64,000 bases of DNA from Paracoccus solventivorans. Its GTDB lineage: Bacteria; Pseudomonadota; Alphaproteobacteria; Rhodobacterales; Rhodobacteraceae. Numbering within the stretch: the stretch's first letter is position 1; each line of letters begins with the position of its first letter. The stretch is from positions 558,001-622,000 of the forward strand of contig NZ_FRCK01000001.1 in the NCBI RefSeq assembly GCF_900142875.1. Reading direction: 5' to 3'. This document shows positions 27,576 to 38,272 of this stretch, piece by piece. The notes beneath the pieces were generated by a model, which was not told where the DNA came from, searched no databases, and was given only the letters and a program-made list of their open reading frames with translations. Both the position numbers and the translations under genes were made by a program.

Positions 27576-28439
27576 TCAGCCCTTGAAGTAATCCGGCTTG
27601 CCGGTGGTCCAGGTCTCGCCCCAGTGCTGGCCGCCGCCGTCCACGGTCAGCACCTCGCCGGTGACGAAGTTGCCGGACGGGCCGCCCAGATAGGCGCAGG
27701 CCTCGGCGATGTCCCAGGCGGTGCCGACCCGCATCATCGGGTTCGAGCGGGCGTAGGTGGCGCGGACCTCGGGGGTGTAGACGTTCCAGCCGTCGGTCTC
27801 GACCGCGCCGGGGGCGACGCAGTTCACCCGCAGCCCGTATTGCGCCCATTCCACCGCCACCGCGCGGGTCAGCCCGATCACCCCCGACCGCGCGGCGATG
27901 GAATGGGCGATGCCGTGCAGCCCGCCGGTGGTCACCACCACGATGTTGATGATGTTGCCGGGGCGCCCGGCGTCACGCCATTTCTGCGCCGCTGCCTGCA
28001 TCATGTGCCAGCTGCCGTTCAGGTTGGTGTCGATCACCGCGTTCCAGCCGCCGGGGCTGATGTCGATGGCCGCCTGCGGGAACTGGCCGCCGGCGCTGTT
28101 GACCAGGATATCCACGGGGCGCCCGGCCCAGATCCGGTCCCAGAACGCCTCGACCGATTCGCGGTCGCGCACGTTCAGCACGTCGCCGCTGGCGCGGTGG
28201 CCGGCGTCGCGCAGCGCCGCGACCAGCGCGTCGATCTTGTCCTGCTTGCGGCCGGTGACGATGACCTCGGCCCCCATGCGCGCGTAAAGCCACGCCACCG
28301 CCCGCCCGATGCCGCCCGCACCACCCGAGACCACCGCCACCTGCCCCGCCAGCGCATCCGGCGCGAACACCGTGCGCTGCGTGGCCAGCTGGGCATCGGT
28401 CAGGCCAAAGGAGGCCGGTTCAGTCACGTCTTCAGTCAC
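27576..28439 (-). CDS. SDR-family protein of the dienoyl-CoA reductase/AtuG type
   Basis: A 287-residue short-chain dehydrogenase. The Rossmann motif is VVSGGAGGIGRAVA (from residue 36) and the NAG-like motif is NSAGG. The catalytic Tyr-x3-Lys is replaced by Ser180-x3-Arg184 in AHSIAARSGVIG. This resembles 2,4-dienoyl-CoA reductases (Ser-x3-Lys) and the AtuB/AtuG proteins of acyclic terpene degradation rather than ordinary alcohol dehydrogenases. It probably acts on a CoA thioester. Its start overlaps the end of the acyl-CoA dehydrogenase gene by eight bases, so both share one leftward transcript. Confidence 0.8.
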   Translation of the reverse strand: MTEDVTEPASFGLTDAQLATQRTVFAPDALAGQVAVVSGGAGGIGRAVAWLYARMGAEVIVTGRKQDKIDALVAALRDAGHRASGDVLNVRDRESVEAFWDRIWAGRPVDILVNSAGGQFPQAAIDISPGGWNAVIDTNLNGSWHMMQAAAQKWRDAGRPGNIINIVVVTTGGLHGIAHSIAARSGVIGLTRAVAVEWAQYGLRVNCVAPGAVETDGWNVYTPEVRATYARSNPMMRVGTAWDIAEACAYLGGPSGNFVTGEVLTVDGGGQHWGETWTTGKPDYFKG

Positions 28440-29628
28440 GGGGCATGTCCTTGAGCAGGTCGCCGGCGATGATCAGCTTGCGCACCTCGGTGGTGCCGGC
28501 GCCGATTTCCAGCAGCTTGGTGGAACGATACAGCCGGTTGATTTCCGATTCCCAGATATAGCCCGAGCCGCCGTGGATCTGCACCGCAAGGTCCAGCACC
28601 TTGTTCACCGCATTGGCCGCGAACATCACCGAGGCCGCGGTCAGCCGGTGGATATCGCCGCGCCCGCCCTCGCCCGCCTCGACATGCGAGGCCGCGGCCA
28701 GCACGCGCCAGACCAGCGTGCGCATGGCCTCGGTCTGGACATACATCTCGGCCAGCATCGACTGCACCATCTGGAAGCTGCCGATGGGCTTGCCGAACTG
28801 GCGACGGGTCTTGGCATAATCCAGCGACAGATCGAGCGCCCGTTCCGCGATCCCCAGGCACAGCGGCGCGACCATGGCGCGTTCCAGGTCAAGCCCGCTC
28901 ATCACGATGCCGACGCCGCGGTTTTCCGCGCCGACCAGGTTTTCCGCCGGCACCCGGCAGTCGTCGAACACCAGCTCGGCCGTCTGGCTGCCGCGATAGC
29001 CCATCTTGACCAGCTTCTGCGCGACCTTGAAGCCGGGGGTGTCGGTTTCCACGATGAAGGCGGAAATGCCGCGCGTGCCCTGGTCGGGCGCGGTCTTGGC
29101 ATAGACCAGCACCACATCGGCCACCGGCCCGTTGGTGATGAAGATCTTGGACCCGTTCAGCACGTAATGATCGCCGTCGCGCCGCGCGGTGGTGCGCATC
29201 GACCCCAGCGCGTCCGAGCCCGCCCCCGGCTCGGTCAGCCCCAGCGCCCCGATCTTTTTGCCCGAGCACAGGTCGGGCAGGTATTTGCGGCGCTGCGCGT
29301 CACTGCCGTTGCGCCAGATATTGTTGGCGCACAGGTTGTCATGCGCCACCACCGCCAGCGCCATGGCGTGGTTCCAGCGCGAAAACGCCTGCATCACCAG
29401 CCCGGCCGACAGCAGGTCCATGCCGGCGCCGCCGTATTCCTCGGGGATGGTGGCGCCCAGGAAACCGGCCTCGCCCACCAGGCGCATCCCGTTCTCGGGC
29501 CACCATTCCTCGGCGTCCATCCGCTCGGACAGCGGGTAAAGCTCGCCGCGCGCGAAACGGTCGGCGTGGTCGAGGACCGCGGCGCGGTCGGGGTCCAGCT
29601 CGAACAGGTCCGGGTGGTTGGAGGTCAT
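28432..29628 (-). CDS. Acyl-CoA dehydrogenase, isovaleryl/citronellyl-CoA dehydrogenase-like
   Basis: A 398-residue FAD enzyme introducing an alpha-beta double bond into an acyl-CoA. The signature LTEPGAGSDALGSMRT binds FAD and the phosphopantetheine. The segment MSGLDLERAM carries the glutamate used as catalytic base by isovaleryl-CoA dehydrogenase, and the C-terminal LEIGAGTTEVRK replaces the YEGT motif of straight-chain enzymes. This favours a branched substrate, as for LiuA or AtuD. It is the first gene of a leftward pair with the SDR and diverges from the crotonase-carboxylase operon across a palindromic TetR-type site. Confidence 0.88.
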   Translation of the reverse strand: MTSNHPDLFELDPDRAAVLDHADRFARGELYPLSERMDAEEWWPENGMRLVGEAGFLGATIPEEYGGAGMDLLSAGLVMQAFSRWNHAMALAVVAHDNLCANNIWRNGSDAQRRKYLPDLCSGKKIGALGLTEPGAGSDALGSMRTTARRDGDHYVLNGSKIFITNGPVADVVLVYAKTAPDQGTRGISAFIVETDTPGFKVAQKLVKMGYRGSQTAELVFDDCRVPAENLVGAENRGVGIVMSGLDLERAMVAPLCLGIAERALDLSLDYAKTRRQFGKPIGSFQMVQSMLAEMYVQTEAMRTLVWRVLAAASHVEAGEGGRGDIHRLTAASVMFAANAVNKVLDLAVQIHGGSGYIWESEINRLYRSTKLLEIGAGTTEVRKLIIAGDLLKDMPRD

Positions 29629-29667
29629 CGGGCACAGCTCCTTGGCCGGGGGCGCGTCGGCGCCTGT

Positions 29668-29686
29668 TGATGAACAATATTCATCA
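29668..29686. promoter_or_regulatory. Predicted TetR-family operator 1 (TGATGAA-N5-TTCATCA)
   Basis: A perfect 7-bp inverted repeat around CAATA lies 40 bases before the acyl-CoA dehydrogenase start and 113 bases before the crotonase start. The core TGAA-N5-TTCA recurs at 37441 and 46168, each in front of genes of the same locus. The regulator is probably the TetR protein at 37536-38243. Confidence 0.6.
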
Positions 29687-29798
29687 CTACTTCCGTCGAA
29701 CGGGTCAAGAGTTTTGATTCACCCAAAGATCATGATTGACACAGCCGATGAAGCAGCCTCATTAATTACGGGATACAGGCTGAAGGAGGATCAGCGCC

Positions 29799-30581
29799 AT
29801 GTCCGATCCGGTCACGATCACCCGCGACGACGCGACGCTGACCATCACCATCACGCGCGAATCGCGGCGCAATGCGCTGAATGCCGATGTGGCGGCGGCG
29901 ATCATGGCGGCGCTGGACCGCGCCGAATCGGACGGCGGCATCCGCGCCGTGGTGCTGACCGGCGCCGGCGACCGCGCCTTTTGCGCGGGCGGCGACCTGC
30001 AGCCGGCGGCGGACGGCGCGCCGTTCAGCATCGACGCCGCCGACCCCCGCCACTACGTGGCCGCCCTGCTGCGACGGATGAACGACTGCCGCCTGCCCCT
30101 GATCGCGCGGGTGAACGGGCACGCGCTGGCCGGGGGCTTCGGCCTCGTCTGCGCCTGCGATCTGGTGGTGGCGCGCGAGGATGCGCTGCTGGGCGTGACC
30201 GAGGTCAAGGTCGGGCTGTTTCCCATGATGATCCTGCCGTTCCTGCTGCGCAACACCCCCAACCGCGTGCTGATGGAGATGTGCCTGACCGGCGAGCCGA
30301 TCACCGCGGCCGAGGCAAAGGCGCATGGCATCGTCAACCACGCCGTGCCCGCCGCGGAACTGGACGCAAAACTGGGCTGGCTGCTGTCGCGCATCACCGA
30401 CAAGACCCCCACCGGCATCAGGCTGGGCAAGCAAGGGCTGGCCAAGATCCGCGAGATGTCGCTGGACGCGGCGCTGGAATACGCCCCCTTCATGCTGGCC
30501 AACATGGCCCGGACCGAGGACGCCCGCGAAGGCTTTGCCGCATTCGCCGAAAAGCGCCCGCCTAACTGGACGGGGCGCTGA
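29799..30581 (+). CDS. Enoyl-CoA hydratase/isomerase-family protein (crotonase 1)
   Basis: A 260-residue crotonase. The oxyanion-hole regions are FCAGGDLQPAA and GHALAGGFGL. At the two acid/base positions of classical enoyl-CoA hydratase, the first (Glu144 in rat) is glycine and the second (Glu164) is kept in GVTEVKVG, as in branched or glutaconyl-CoA hydratases such as AtuE-type enzymes. It would hydrate the carboxylated enoyl-CoA in this pathway. AAGGAGG is about ten bases before the ATG. The stop is two bases before the DUF1446 gene, starting a five-gene rightward operon. Confidence 0.85.
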   Translation: MSDPVTITRDDATLTITITRESRRNALNADVAAAIMAALDRAESDGGIRAVVLTGAGDRAFCAGGDLQPAADGAPFSIDAADPRHYVAALLRRMNDCRLPLIARVNGHALAGGFGLVCACDLVVAREDALLGVTEVKVGLFPMMILPFLLRNTPNRVLMEMCLTGEPITAAEAKAHGIVNHAVPAAELDAKLGWLLSRITDKTPTGIRLGKQGLAKIREMSLDAALEYAPFMLANMARTEDAREGFAAFAEKRPPNWTGR

Positions 30582-30583
30582 AC

Positions 30584-32399
30584 ATGCGCGAGGCGATCCG
30601 CATCGGCTGCGGCGGCGCCTTCTGGGGCGACAGCCCCGAGGGCGCGGCCCAGATCGTCCGGCAGGGCAACGTCGATTACCTGGTGATGGACTATCTGGCC
30701 GAGGTCACCATGGCGATCCTGTCCAGGATGAAATCCCGCGTCCCCGACGCCGGTTTCGCGGGCGATTTCATCACCCAGGTGATGCGCCCGCTGGCGGCCG
30801 AGATCGCGGCGCGGCGCATCCGGGTGGTGGTGAACGCGGGCGGCGTGAACCTGCACGCCTGCCGCGACGCGCTGCAGGCGCTGTTCGCCGAACAGGGGCT
30901 GCCCTTGCGGGTGGCGGTGGTCGAGGGCGACGACCTCTCGCCCATCGCGGATGAGTTGCGCGCAAGCGGCACCACCGAGATGTTCACCGGCGCGCCGATG
31001 CCGGACCGCCTGCTCAGCATCAACGCCTATCTGGGCGCCTTCGGCATCGCCCGGGCGCTGGGGATGGGGGCGGATGTGGTGCTGACCGGGCGCGTGGTCG
31101 ATTCCGCGCTGGTGCTGGGACCGCTGATCCACGAGTTCGGCTGGTTCGAGGGCGACCACGACCTGCTCTCTGCCGGCAGCCTGGCCGGGCATCTGCTGGA
31201 ATGCGGCACGCAGGTGACCGGCGGCATCTTCACCGACTGGCGCGACACCGTCGCCGGCTGGGACGACATGGGCTTTCCCATCGCCATCTGCCACCCCGAC
31301 GGCAGTTTCGAGATCACCAAGCCCGAGGGCACCGGCGGGCTGGTTTCAGCCGCAACGGTCTCTGAGCAGCTGTGCTACGAGGTCGGCGACCCCGCCGCCT
31401 ATCTGCTGCCCGACGTGACATGCGACTGGTCGCAGGTGCAGCTGGAACAGACCGGCCCCGACCTTGTGCGCGTCACCGGCGCCCGCGGCCATGCGCCGAC
31501 CGGCAGCCTCAAGGTCAGCGCCACCTGGGCCGACGGCTGGCGCATCGCCGCCACGATGATGGTCGCCGGGCGCGAGGCCGCCGCCAAGGCGCAGGCCAGC
31601 GGCGAGGCGATCCTGGCCCGCGTCGCGCGGCTGCTGGCGCGGGACGGGCTCGCCCCCTTTACCGACACGCTGATCGAGCTCTTGGGCGCGGAAAGCAATT
31701 ACGGCGCGCAGGCCCGGGCGCAGGGGACGCGCGAGGTGGTGCTGAAGCTTGCCGCCAGCCACCGCGACCGTGCCGCGCTGGAAATCCTCGGGCGCGAGCT
31801 CTACCACGCCGCCACCGCCATGGCGCAGGGGCTGACCGGGTTCGCCGGCGGCCGCCCGGCGCCGCAGCCGGTGGTGCGGCTGTTTTCCTGTCTGGTCCCC
31901 AAGGCGCTGGTGCCGATGCGCGTCTCGTTCGAGGGGCGCAGCCACGAACTGCCCCATGCCGAACCCGGCGCACAGCCCACTGCCCGCCCCGAAACCCGTC
32001 CCCCGGCGCCGGCGCATGACGGCCCGCTGCGCACCGTGCCGTTGATCGCGCTGGCCCGCGCCCGCAGCGGCGACAAGGGCGACCGCGCCAATATCGGGGT
32101 GCTGTCCCGCGACCCCGCGTTCCTGCCGTGGATCGCCGCGGTGGTGACGCCGGACGCGGTGGCCCATTGGCTGGCGCATTTCGTGCGCGGAGAGGTGCGG
32201 CGCTACGACTGGCCGGGGCTCGACGGCTTCAACTTCGTGCTGGACCGGGCGCTGGGGGGTGGCGGCACCGCCTCGCTGCGCCATGACGCGCAGGGCAAGG
32301 CGCTGGCGCAGATCCTGCTGGACCTGCCGGTGCCCGTTCCCGCCGACTGGACCGCCCCCGGCGGCAGGCTGGAAGATTTCGCGACCGAAGGCAGACCCC

Positions 32400-32410
<11 letters not shown>
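30584..32410 (+). CDS. AtuA-like DUF1446 protein
   Basis: A 608-residue protein made of the N-terminal DUF1446 domain (about residues 1-450, with GCGGAFWGDSPEGA at the start and GMGADVVLTGRVVDSAL in the middle) and the C-terminal AtuA-tail domain (about 485-590, RSGDKGDRANIGVLSR). In Pseudomonas the homologue is essential for the acyclic terpene pathway but its reaction is not known. The gene overlaps the biotin carboxylase start by 11 bases and follows the crotonase by two. Association with acyl-CoA carboxylases is the constant theme of the family. Confidence 0.88.
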
Positions 32411-33893
<1,483 letters not shown>

Positions 33894-33894
33894 G

Positions 33895-34398
33895 ATGTCC
33901 TTTGCCCTGCTGCTGAACGGCACGCGCCACGAAATCGAGATCATCCGCCGCCGCCCGCACCTGCTGCTGCGCATCGACGGGCGCGACTATACGGTACAAG
34001 ACCCCGGCCCCGAGGGCGACGGCGCGCTGGCGCTGACCATCGACGGCCGCCGCATCACCGTCCTGCGCGCGGCGGGCGATGATACCCAGAGCCTGCGCTG
34101 CGACGGCCGCACCCATGTCGTGCAGCTGGCCGACGACGGCGGCGGTGCCGGCGCGGACGGCGGCCTGTCCGAACTGCGCGCGCCCATGCCCGGCGCGGTG
34201 ATCGAAATCCACGCGGCCCCCGGCCAGCGCGTCGCCCGCGGCGATCCGCTGCTGACCATCGAAAGCATGAAGCTGCAAACCGTGCTGAGCGCGCCGCGCG
34301 ACGGCACCGTGGCGGAAATCGCGGTGGCGCAGGACGAAACCTTCGGCAAGGACCAGGTCCTTGCCCGGCTGACCCCCGAGGACGAAAGCGATGCGTAA
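33895..34398 (+). CDS. Separate biotin carboxyl carrier subunit
   Basis: A 167-residue protein. The C-terminal biotinyl domain (about residues 92-162) has LRAPMPGAVIEI and the biotinylation motif ESMKL with K126; it ends in FGKDQVLARL. The N-terminal 85 residues form a beta-rich domain like the BT linker that in 3-methylcrotonyl-CoA carboxylase joins carboxylase to carrier. The gene thus corresponds exactly to the missing part of the preceding subunit. It begins one base after that gene's stop and overlaps the carboxyltransferase start by eight bases, so the three must be made together. Confidence 0.92.
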   Translation: MSFALLLNGTRHEIEIIRRRPHLLLRIDGRDYTVQDPGPEGDGALALTIDGRRITVLRAAGDDTQSLRCDGRTHVVQLADDGGGAGADGGLSELRAPMPGAVIEIHAAPGQRVARGDPLLTIESMKLQTVLSAPRDGTVAEIAVAQDETFGKDQVLARLTPEDESDA

Positions 34399-35998
34399 GA
34401 TCCAGTCCCGCCTGAACACCTCGGGCCCCGAGTTCCGCCACAACGCCGCCCATAACCGCGCGCTGGTGCAGGCGTTCCGCGAGCGTCAGGAACAGGCGCG
34501 CCATGCCCGCCCGCAGCGCGACCTCGACCGGCTGGAACGGCAGGGCAAGATGCTCCCCCGCCAGCGGATCGAGCGGCTGCTGGACCCCGGCACCCCGTTC
34601 CTGGAACTGTCCTCGCTGGCGGCGAACCGCGCCTATGGCGGGGAAAGCCCCTCGGCCAGCTCGATCGTCGGCATCGGGGTGGTGTCGGGGCGCGAGGTGC
34701 TGATCCGCGCCGACGACCCCAGCGTCAAGGGCGGCGCCTGGTATCCGCTGACGGTGAAGAAGATCGTCCGCGCCATGGACATCGCGCTGGAAAACCGCCT
34801 GCCGATGATTCACCTGTGCGATTCCGCCGGCGGCAACCTGCAGTTGCAGTCCGAGCTGTTTCCCGACAGGCACATGGCCGGTCGTATCTTCCGCAACCAA
34901 TCGCTGCTGTCGAAACTGGGCGTCAAGCAGCTGGCGCTGGTGTTCGGCCATTGCACGGCGGGCGGCGCCTATATCCCGGCGCTGTCGGATTATTCGGTGA
35001 TCGTGCGCGGCACCGGCGCGGTGTTCCTGGGCGGCCCGCCGCTGGTCAAGGCCGCGACGGGGGAAGAGGTCAGCGTCGAGGATCTGGGCGGGGCCGAGAT
35101 GCACACCTCGGTGTCCGGTACCTGCGACTATCCGGCCAATGACGAGCCGGACGCCATCCGCATCGGTCGCGAGATCGTGGCGCAGTGGGACCGCCCGCGG
35201 AAATGGCCGGCGCAGCAGGAAACCCCCGAGCCCCCGGCCTATGACCCGGCCGAGCTTTACGGGATCATCCCCGACGACATCAAGAAATCCTTCGACATGC
35301 GCGAGGTGATCGCCCGCATCGTCGACGGCTCGCGCTTTCACGAATATCAGCCGAACTATGGGCAGACGCTGGTCTGCGGCTTCGCCAATATCTGGGGGTT
35401 CAAGGTCGGGATTCTGGCCAACAACGGGGTGCTGTTCAACGACTCGAGCCTCAAGGGCGGGCATTTCATCGAGCTGTGCAACCAGAACAACACGCCACTG
35501 GTGTTCCTGCAGAACATCACCGGCTACATGATCGGGCAGGAATACGAACGTCGCGGCATCACCAAGGACGGCGCCAAGATGATCATGGCGCTCAGCTGTT
35601 CGCATGTCCCCAAGTTCACCGTGATGTGCAACGGCTCGTTCGGGGCGGGGAATTACGGCATGTGCGGGCGCGCCTTTGACGGGCGGTTCATGTTCACCTG
35701 GCCGAACCACCAGATCGGGGTGATGGGCGGCGATCAAGCCGCCAACACCCTGGCCGAGGTCAAGGCCAACCAGATGCGCCGCAACGGCGGCACCGTGGAC
35801 GAGGCGGAAATCAAGGCGCTGTGGCAGGAAACCCGGCTGGCGTATGAGGACCAGCTGTCGGCCTGGCACGCCACCTCGGAAATCTGGGACGACGGGATCA
35901 TCGACCCGGCGGACACCCGCAACGCGCTGGGCATCGCGATTTCAGCGGCGCTGAACGCGCCGCTGGCCGAACCGGGGTTTGGGGTGTTCAGGTTCTAG
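34391..35998 (+). CDS. Acyl-CoA carboxylase, carboxyltransferase (beta) subunit
   Basis: A 535-residue carboxyltransferase of the 3-methylcrotonyl/geranyl-CoA carboxylase family, with two crotonase-fold halves. HCTAGGAYIPALSDYSVIV in the N half and LQNITGYMIGQEYERRG in the C half bind the CoA and biotin. It forms a complex with the separate biotin carboxylase and carrier. Sequence alone does not tell methylcrotonyl- from geranyl-CoA specificity; the AtuA neighbour leans to the second or a related long branched substrate. The gene ends by overlapping the convergent transglutaminase-fold gene by 11 bases. Confidence 0.92.
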   Translation: MRKIQSRLNTSGPEFRHNAAHNRALVQAFRERQEQARHARPQRDLDRLERQGKMLPRQRIERLLDPGTPFLELSSLAANRAYGGESPSASSIVGIGVVSGREVLIRADDPSVKGGAWYPLTVKKIVRAMDIALENRLPMIHLCDSAGGNLQLQSELFPDRHMAGRIFRNQSLLSKLGVKQLALVFGHCTAGGAYIPALSDYSVIVRGTGAVFLGGPPLVKAATGEEVSVEDLGGAEMHTSVSGTCDYPANDEPDAIRIGREIVAQWDRPRKWPAQQETPEPPAYDPAELYGIIPDDIKKSFDMREVIARIVDGSRFHEYQPNYGQTLVCGFANIWGFKVGILANNGVLFNDSSLKGGHFIELCNQNNTPLVFLQNITGYMIGQEYERRGITKDGAKMIMALSCSHVPKFTVMCNGSFGAGNYGMCGRAFDGRFMFTWPNHQIGVMGGDQAANTLAEVKANQMRRNGGTVDEAEIKALWQETRLAYEDQLSAWHATSEIWDDGIIDPADTRNALGIAISAALNAPLAEPGFGVFRF

Positions 35999-36644
35999 GC
36001 GTCTCGGCGGCGCGGGCCTGCCGCTCGGCCGCCAGCGTCGCCAGCAGCCGCGGATAGATGCGCTGCATTTCCGCCGAAAACCGCGCATAGGGCAGGTCGT
36101 CGAACTCGCCGTGGAACTGCAGATACTCCATGGCGCGGCGGCCCTGCGCGTCGTAGGGCTGGAAGATCGAATCCTGCGTGCCGTCAAACGCCAGCGGCTC
36201 GACCCCGTTGCGGGCGCACAGGGCCGCGTCAAAGGCCGGGGTGGCCTTGAGCCAGCGCCCGTCGATCAGCAGCGCCGTATAGGCGTGCCAGCGGAAATCG
36301 GGCGTGTCCATCAGCTGCTCGAACCGCGCCGGGGCCAGGTGGTTGCGCACATCCGCAAACCCGATCCGCGACGGAATCCCCGCCGCCCGCGCTACCGCTG
36401 CCAGCAGCACCGCCTTGGGCACGCAGAAGGATTTCTCGGCCCGCAGCACCTTTGATGCGGTCAGCATCTCCGGCTCGATCCCGAAGGCGTAGACGCTATA
36501 GGGCACCGCGTCGCGCACCGCCGCGGCCAGCGCCACCGCCCGGGACCGCGCATCGCCGTCGCCCGCATGGCGCGCGGCAAAGGCGGTGATGTCGGGGTGG
36601 TCGCTGTCGATAAAGCGGGTCGGCGCCAGGCTGAGGTCGGTCAT
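35988..36644 (-). CDS. Transglutaminase-fold (papain-like) cysteine enzyme
   Basis: A 218-residue protein with a complete transglutaminase-core triad: C74 in KSFCVPKAVLL, H120 in RWHAYTAL and D139 in KATPAFDAAL. There is no signal peptide, so it is cytoplasmic. Bacterial members often act as amidases, peptidases or amide-forming enzymes. It is translationally coupled to the second crotonase (TGATG overlap at 36644) and convergent to the carboxyltransferase, which ties it to the same pathway. Its reaction there is unknown; release or formation of a carboxylic amide is a guess. Confidence 0.8.
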   Translation of the reverse strand: MTDLSLAPTRFIDSDHPDITAFAARHAGDGDARSRAVALAAAVRDAVPYSVYAFGIEPEMLTASKVLRAEKSFCVPKAVLLAAVARAAGIPSRIGFADVRNHLAPARFEQLMDTPDFRWHAYTALLIDGRWLKATPAFDAALCARNGVEPLAFDGTQDSIFQPYDAQGRRAMEYLQFHGEFDDLPYARFSAEMQRIYPRLLATLAAERQARAAETPRT

Positions 36645-37426
36645 CAGCGCGCCCCCTTGCGCGACGCGAAGAAGGCGTCGATGGCCGCGCGCATTTCCGG
36701 GCCGCGCCCGGCCTCGCCCTGCAGGTCGCGCTCCATGTCCAGCATGGCGTCAAGGTCGGGATCGGCGGCGCGCGCGATCAGCCGCTTGGTCATCGCCAGC
36801 GCCGCGGCGGGGCGTTCGGCCAGGCGCGCGCAGATCGCCTCGGCCTCGGGCAGCAGCGCGTCATCCTCGACCACGCGCCAGACCAGCCCCCAGCGCTCAG
36901 CCTCGGCCGCCGGGATGCGGTCGCCCAGCAGCATCGCGGCCGAGGCGCGGATGCGCCCCGCCATCCGCGGCAGGAACAGGGTGTTGCCGGCGTCCGGCAC
37001 CAGCGCGATGCCGACGAAGGGCTCATAGAAGAACGCCGAGCGGCCGGCGATCACGATATCCGCCGCCAGCGCCACCCCGACCGAGGCGCCCGCGCAGGCC
37101 CCGTTCACCGCCGCGACGATCGGCAGCGGCGATTCCCGCAGGGCGCGGATCAGCGGATTAAAATGATCCTCCAGCACCTGCGCCAGATCCGGCACGCTGC
37201 CCGGGTCCAGCGTCGAAAGATCGTAACCTGCGCCGAAGGCCGCCCCCTCGCCGGTCAGCAGCACCGCGCTTGCGCCGCCGGTCTCGGCCGCGCGCAGCGC
37301 CGCCAGCAGCTCGTCGGCCGAGCGGTTGCGCATGGCGTTGCGCTTGGCGGCGCGGCACAGGGTGATGCGGGCGACGCCGCCCGAAAGCTCCAGCCGCACG
37401 TCTTCCCAACCGGTTGCGCTGTCCAT
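36644..37426 (-). CDS. Enoyl-CoA hydratase/isomerase-family protein (crotonase 2, PaaG-like)
   Basis: A 260-residue crotonase. Both glutamates of classical hydratases are absent; instead VPDAGNTLFLPR carries the aspartate used by PaaG-type and dienoyl-CoA isomerases. It should move a double bond or open an epoxide rather than add water. The frame allows a start ten codons earlier, but GGGGCAGGG precedes the ATG at 37426, and the earlier ATG falls within a putative operator. It lies downstream of the TetR gene in the same direction and is coupled to the transglutaminase-fold gene. Confidence 0.82.
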   Translation of the reverse strand: MDSATGWEDVRLELSGGVARITLCRAAKRNAMRNRSADELLAALRAAETGGASAVLLTGEGAAFGAGYDLSTLDPGSVPDLAQVLEDHFNPLIRALRESPLPIVAAVNGACAGASVGVALAADIVIAGRSAFFYEPFVGIALVPDAGNTLFLPRMAGRIRASAAMLLGDRIPAAEAERWGLVWRVVEDDALLPEAEAICARLAERPAAALAMTKRLIARAADPDLDAMLDMERDLQGEAGRGPEMRAAIDAFFASRKGAR

Positions 37427-37439
37427 GTCCCTGCCCCGC

Positions 37440-37458
37440 TGATGAATGTCGTTCACTG
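37440..37458. promoter_or_regulatory. Predicted TetR-family operator 2
   Basis: TGATGAATGTCGTTCACTG keeps the inner TGAA-N5-TTCA repeat of the site at 29668, with outer bases partly diverged. A further half-site GATGAA lies at 37461. It is just upstream of the chosen start of crotonase 2. Confidence 0.45.
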
Positions 37459-37535
37459 CCGATGAAACCCGAATAGGCCGGCCGAATCAACCGCGAACAG
37501 CGGCACGGCGCGGCGCTGGAAAAACGCGGCTCAGC

Positions 37536-38243
37536 TCAGCTGCCCAGCTGCTGCGCCACCGCATCCACCCGCTCGGTCAGCAGGTCCAGCCGCGCCAGGA
37601 TCTCGTCGCGCGGCGCCCCCCCGGGGGCGCGGGGCAGCAGCCCGCCATAGACGATGTTAGTGATCTCGCGCGCCGTGGCCTCAAGGTCAAAGGCGCCCTC
37701 GTTGCGCAGGAACGCCCAGGTGCGATGCTCGATGGTCCCATAAACCATGTCACGCACCAGCGAGGGCGACACATCGGCGCGGAACACCCCGCGCGCCGCC
37801 CCCTCGCGCACGATGTCGGCGATACGGCGGGTATAGGCCCGGTTCAGCTCGAACAGGCGGGTCGAGCGGTAATGCGGGTCGGGGCGCAGCTCATGGAACA
37901 CCAGCCGCGCCAGCCCGGGGTCGCGCTGCAACGCCTCGAGATGGCTGTAGACGACATAGTGGATGCGGTTCCATTCGCCCTGCACCGCGCCAAAGCCGGG
38001 CTCGGACGCCTCCATCATCTCGACATACCAGGCTTCGGCCACGCGTTGCAGCAGGTCGCGCTTGTTCTCGAAAAAGCGGTAGATCGTGCCTTCGACCACC
38101 CCGGCGCGTTCGGCGATGTCCGAGATCAGCGATTCGGAATAGCCCTTTTCGGTGAACACCTCGCGCGCCGACCGCATGATGTCGGCGATGCGCTGCTCGG
38201 GCGGCAGCCGGTTCACCTGACGTTTGGTTGCGCGCTGCGCCAT
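37536..38243 (-). CDS. TetR-family regulator
   Basis: A 235-residue protein. The N-terminal helix-turn-helix spans about residues 17-63 (FTEKGYSESLISDIAERAGV then GTIYRFFENKRDLL). The C-terminal ligand domain resembles regulators of fatty acyl-CoA metabolism. The ATG at 38243 is preceded by GGGGTGA; the longer frame upstream overlaps the DUF169 gene. It closes the leftward liv-acyl-CoA synthetase-DUF169 operon and precedes crotonase 2. It is the only regulator of the locus and so the candidate for the TGAA-N5-TTCA sites; the inducer should be an acyl-CoA of the pathway. Confidence 0.87.
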   Translation of the reverse strand: MAQRATKRQVNRLPPEQRIADIMRSAREVFTEKGYSESLISDIAERAGVVEGTIYRFFENKRDLLQRVAEAWYVEMMEASEPGFGAVQGEWNRIHYVVYSHLEALQRDPGLARLVFHELRPDPHYRSTRLFELNRAYTRRIADIVREGAARGVFRADVSPSLVRDMVYGTIEHRTWAFLRNEGAFDLEATAREITNIVYGGLLPRAPGGAPRDEILARLDLLTERVDAVAQQLGS

Positions 38244-38272
38244 GACGATCACCCCACTGGACGGATGCGGGC

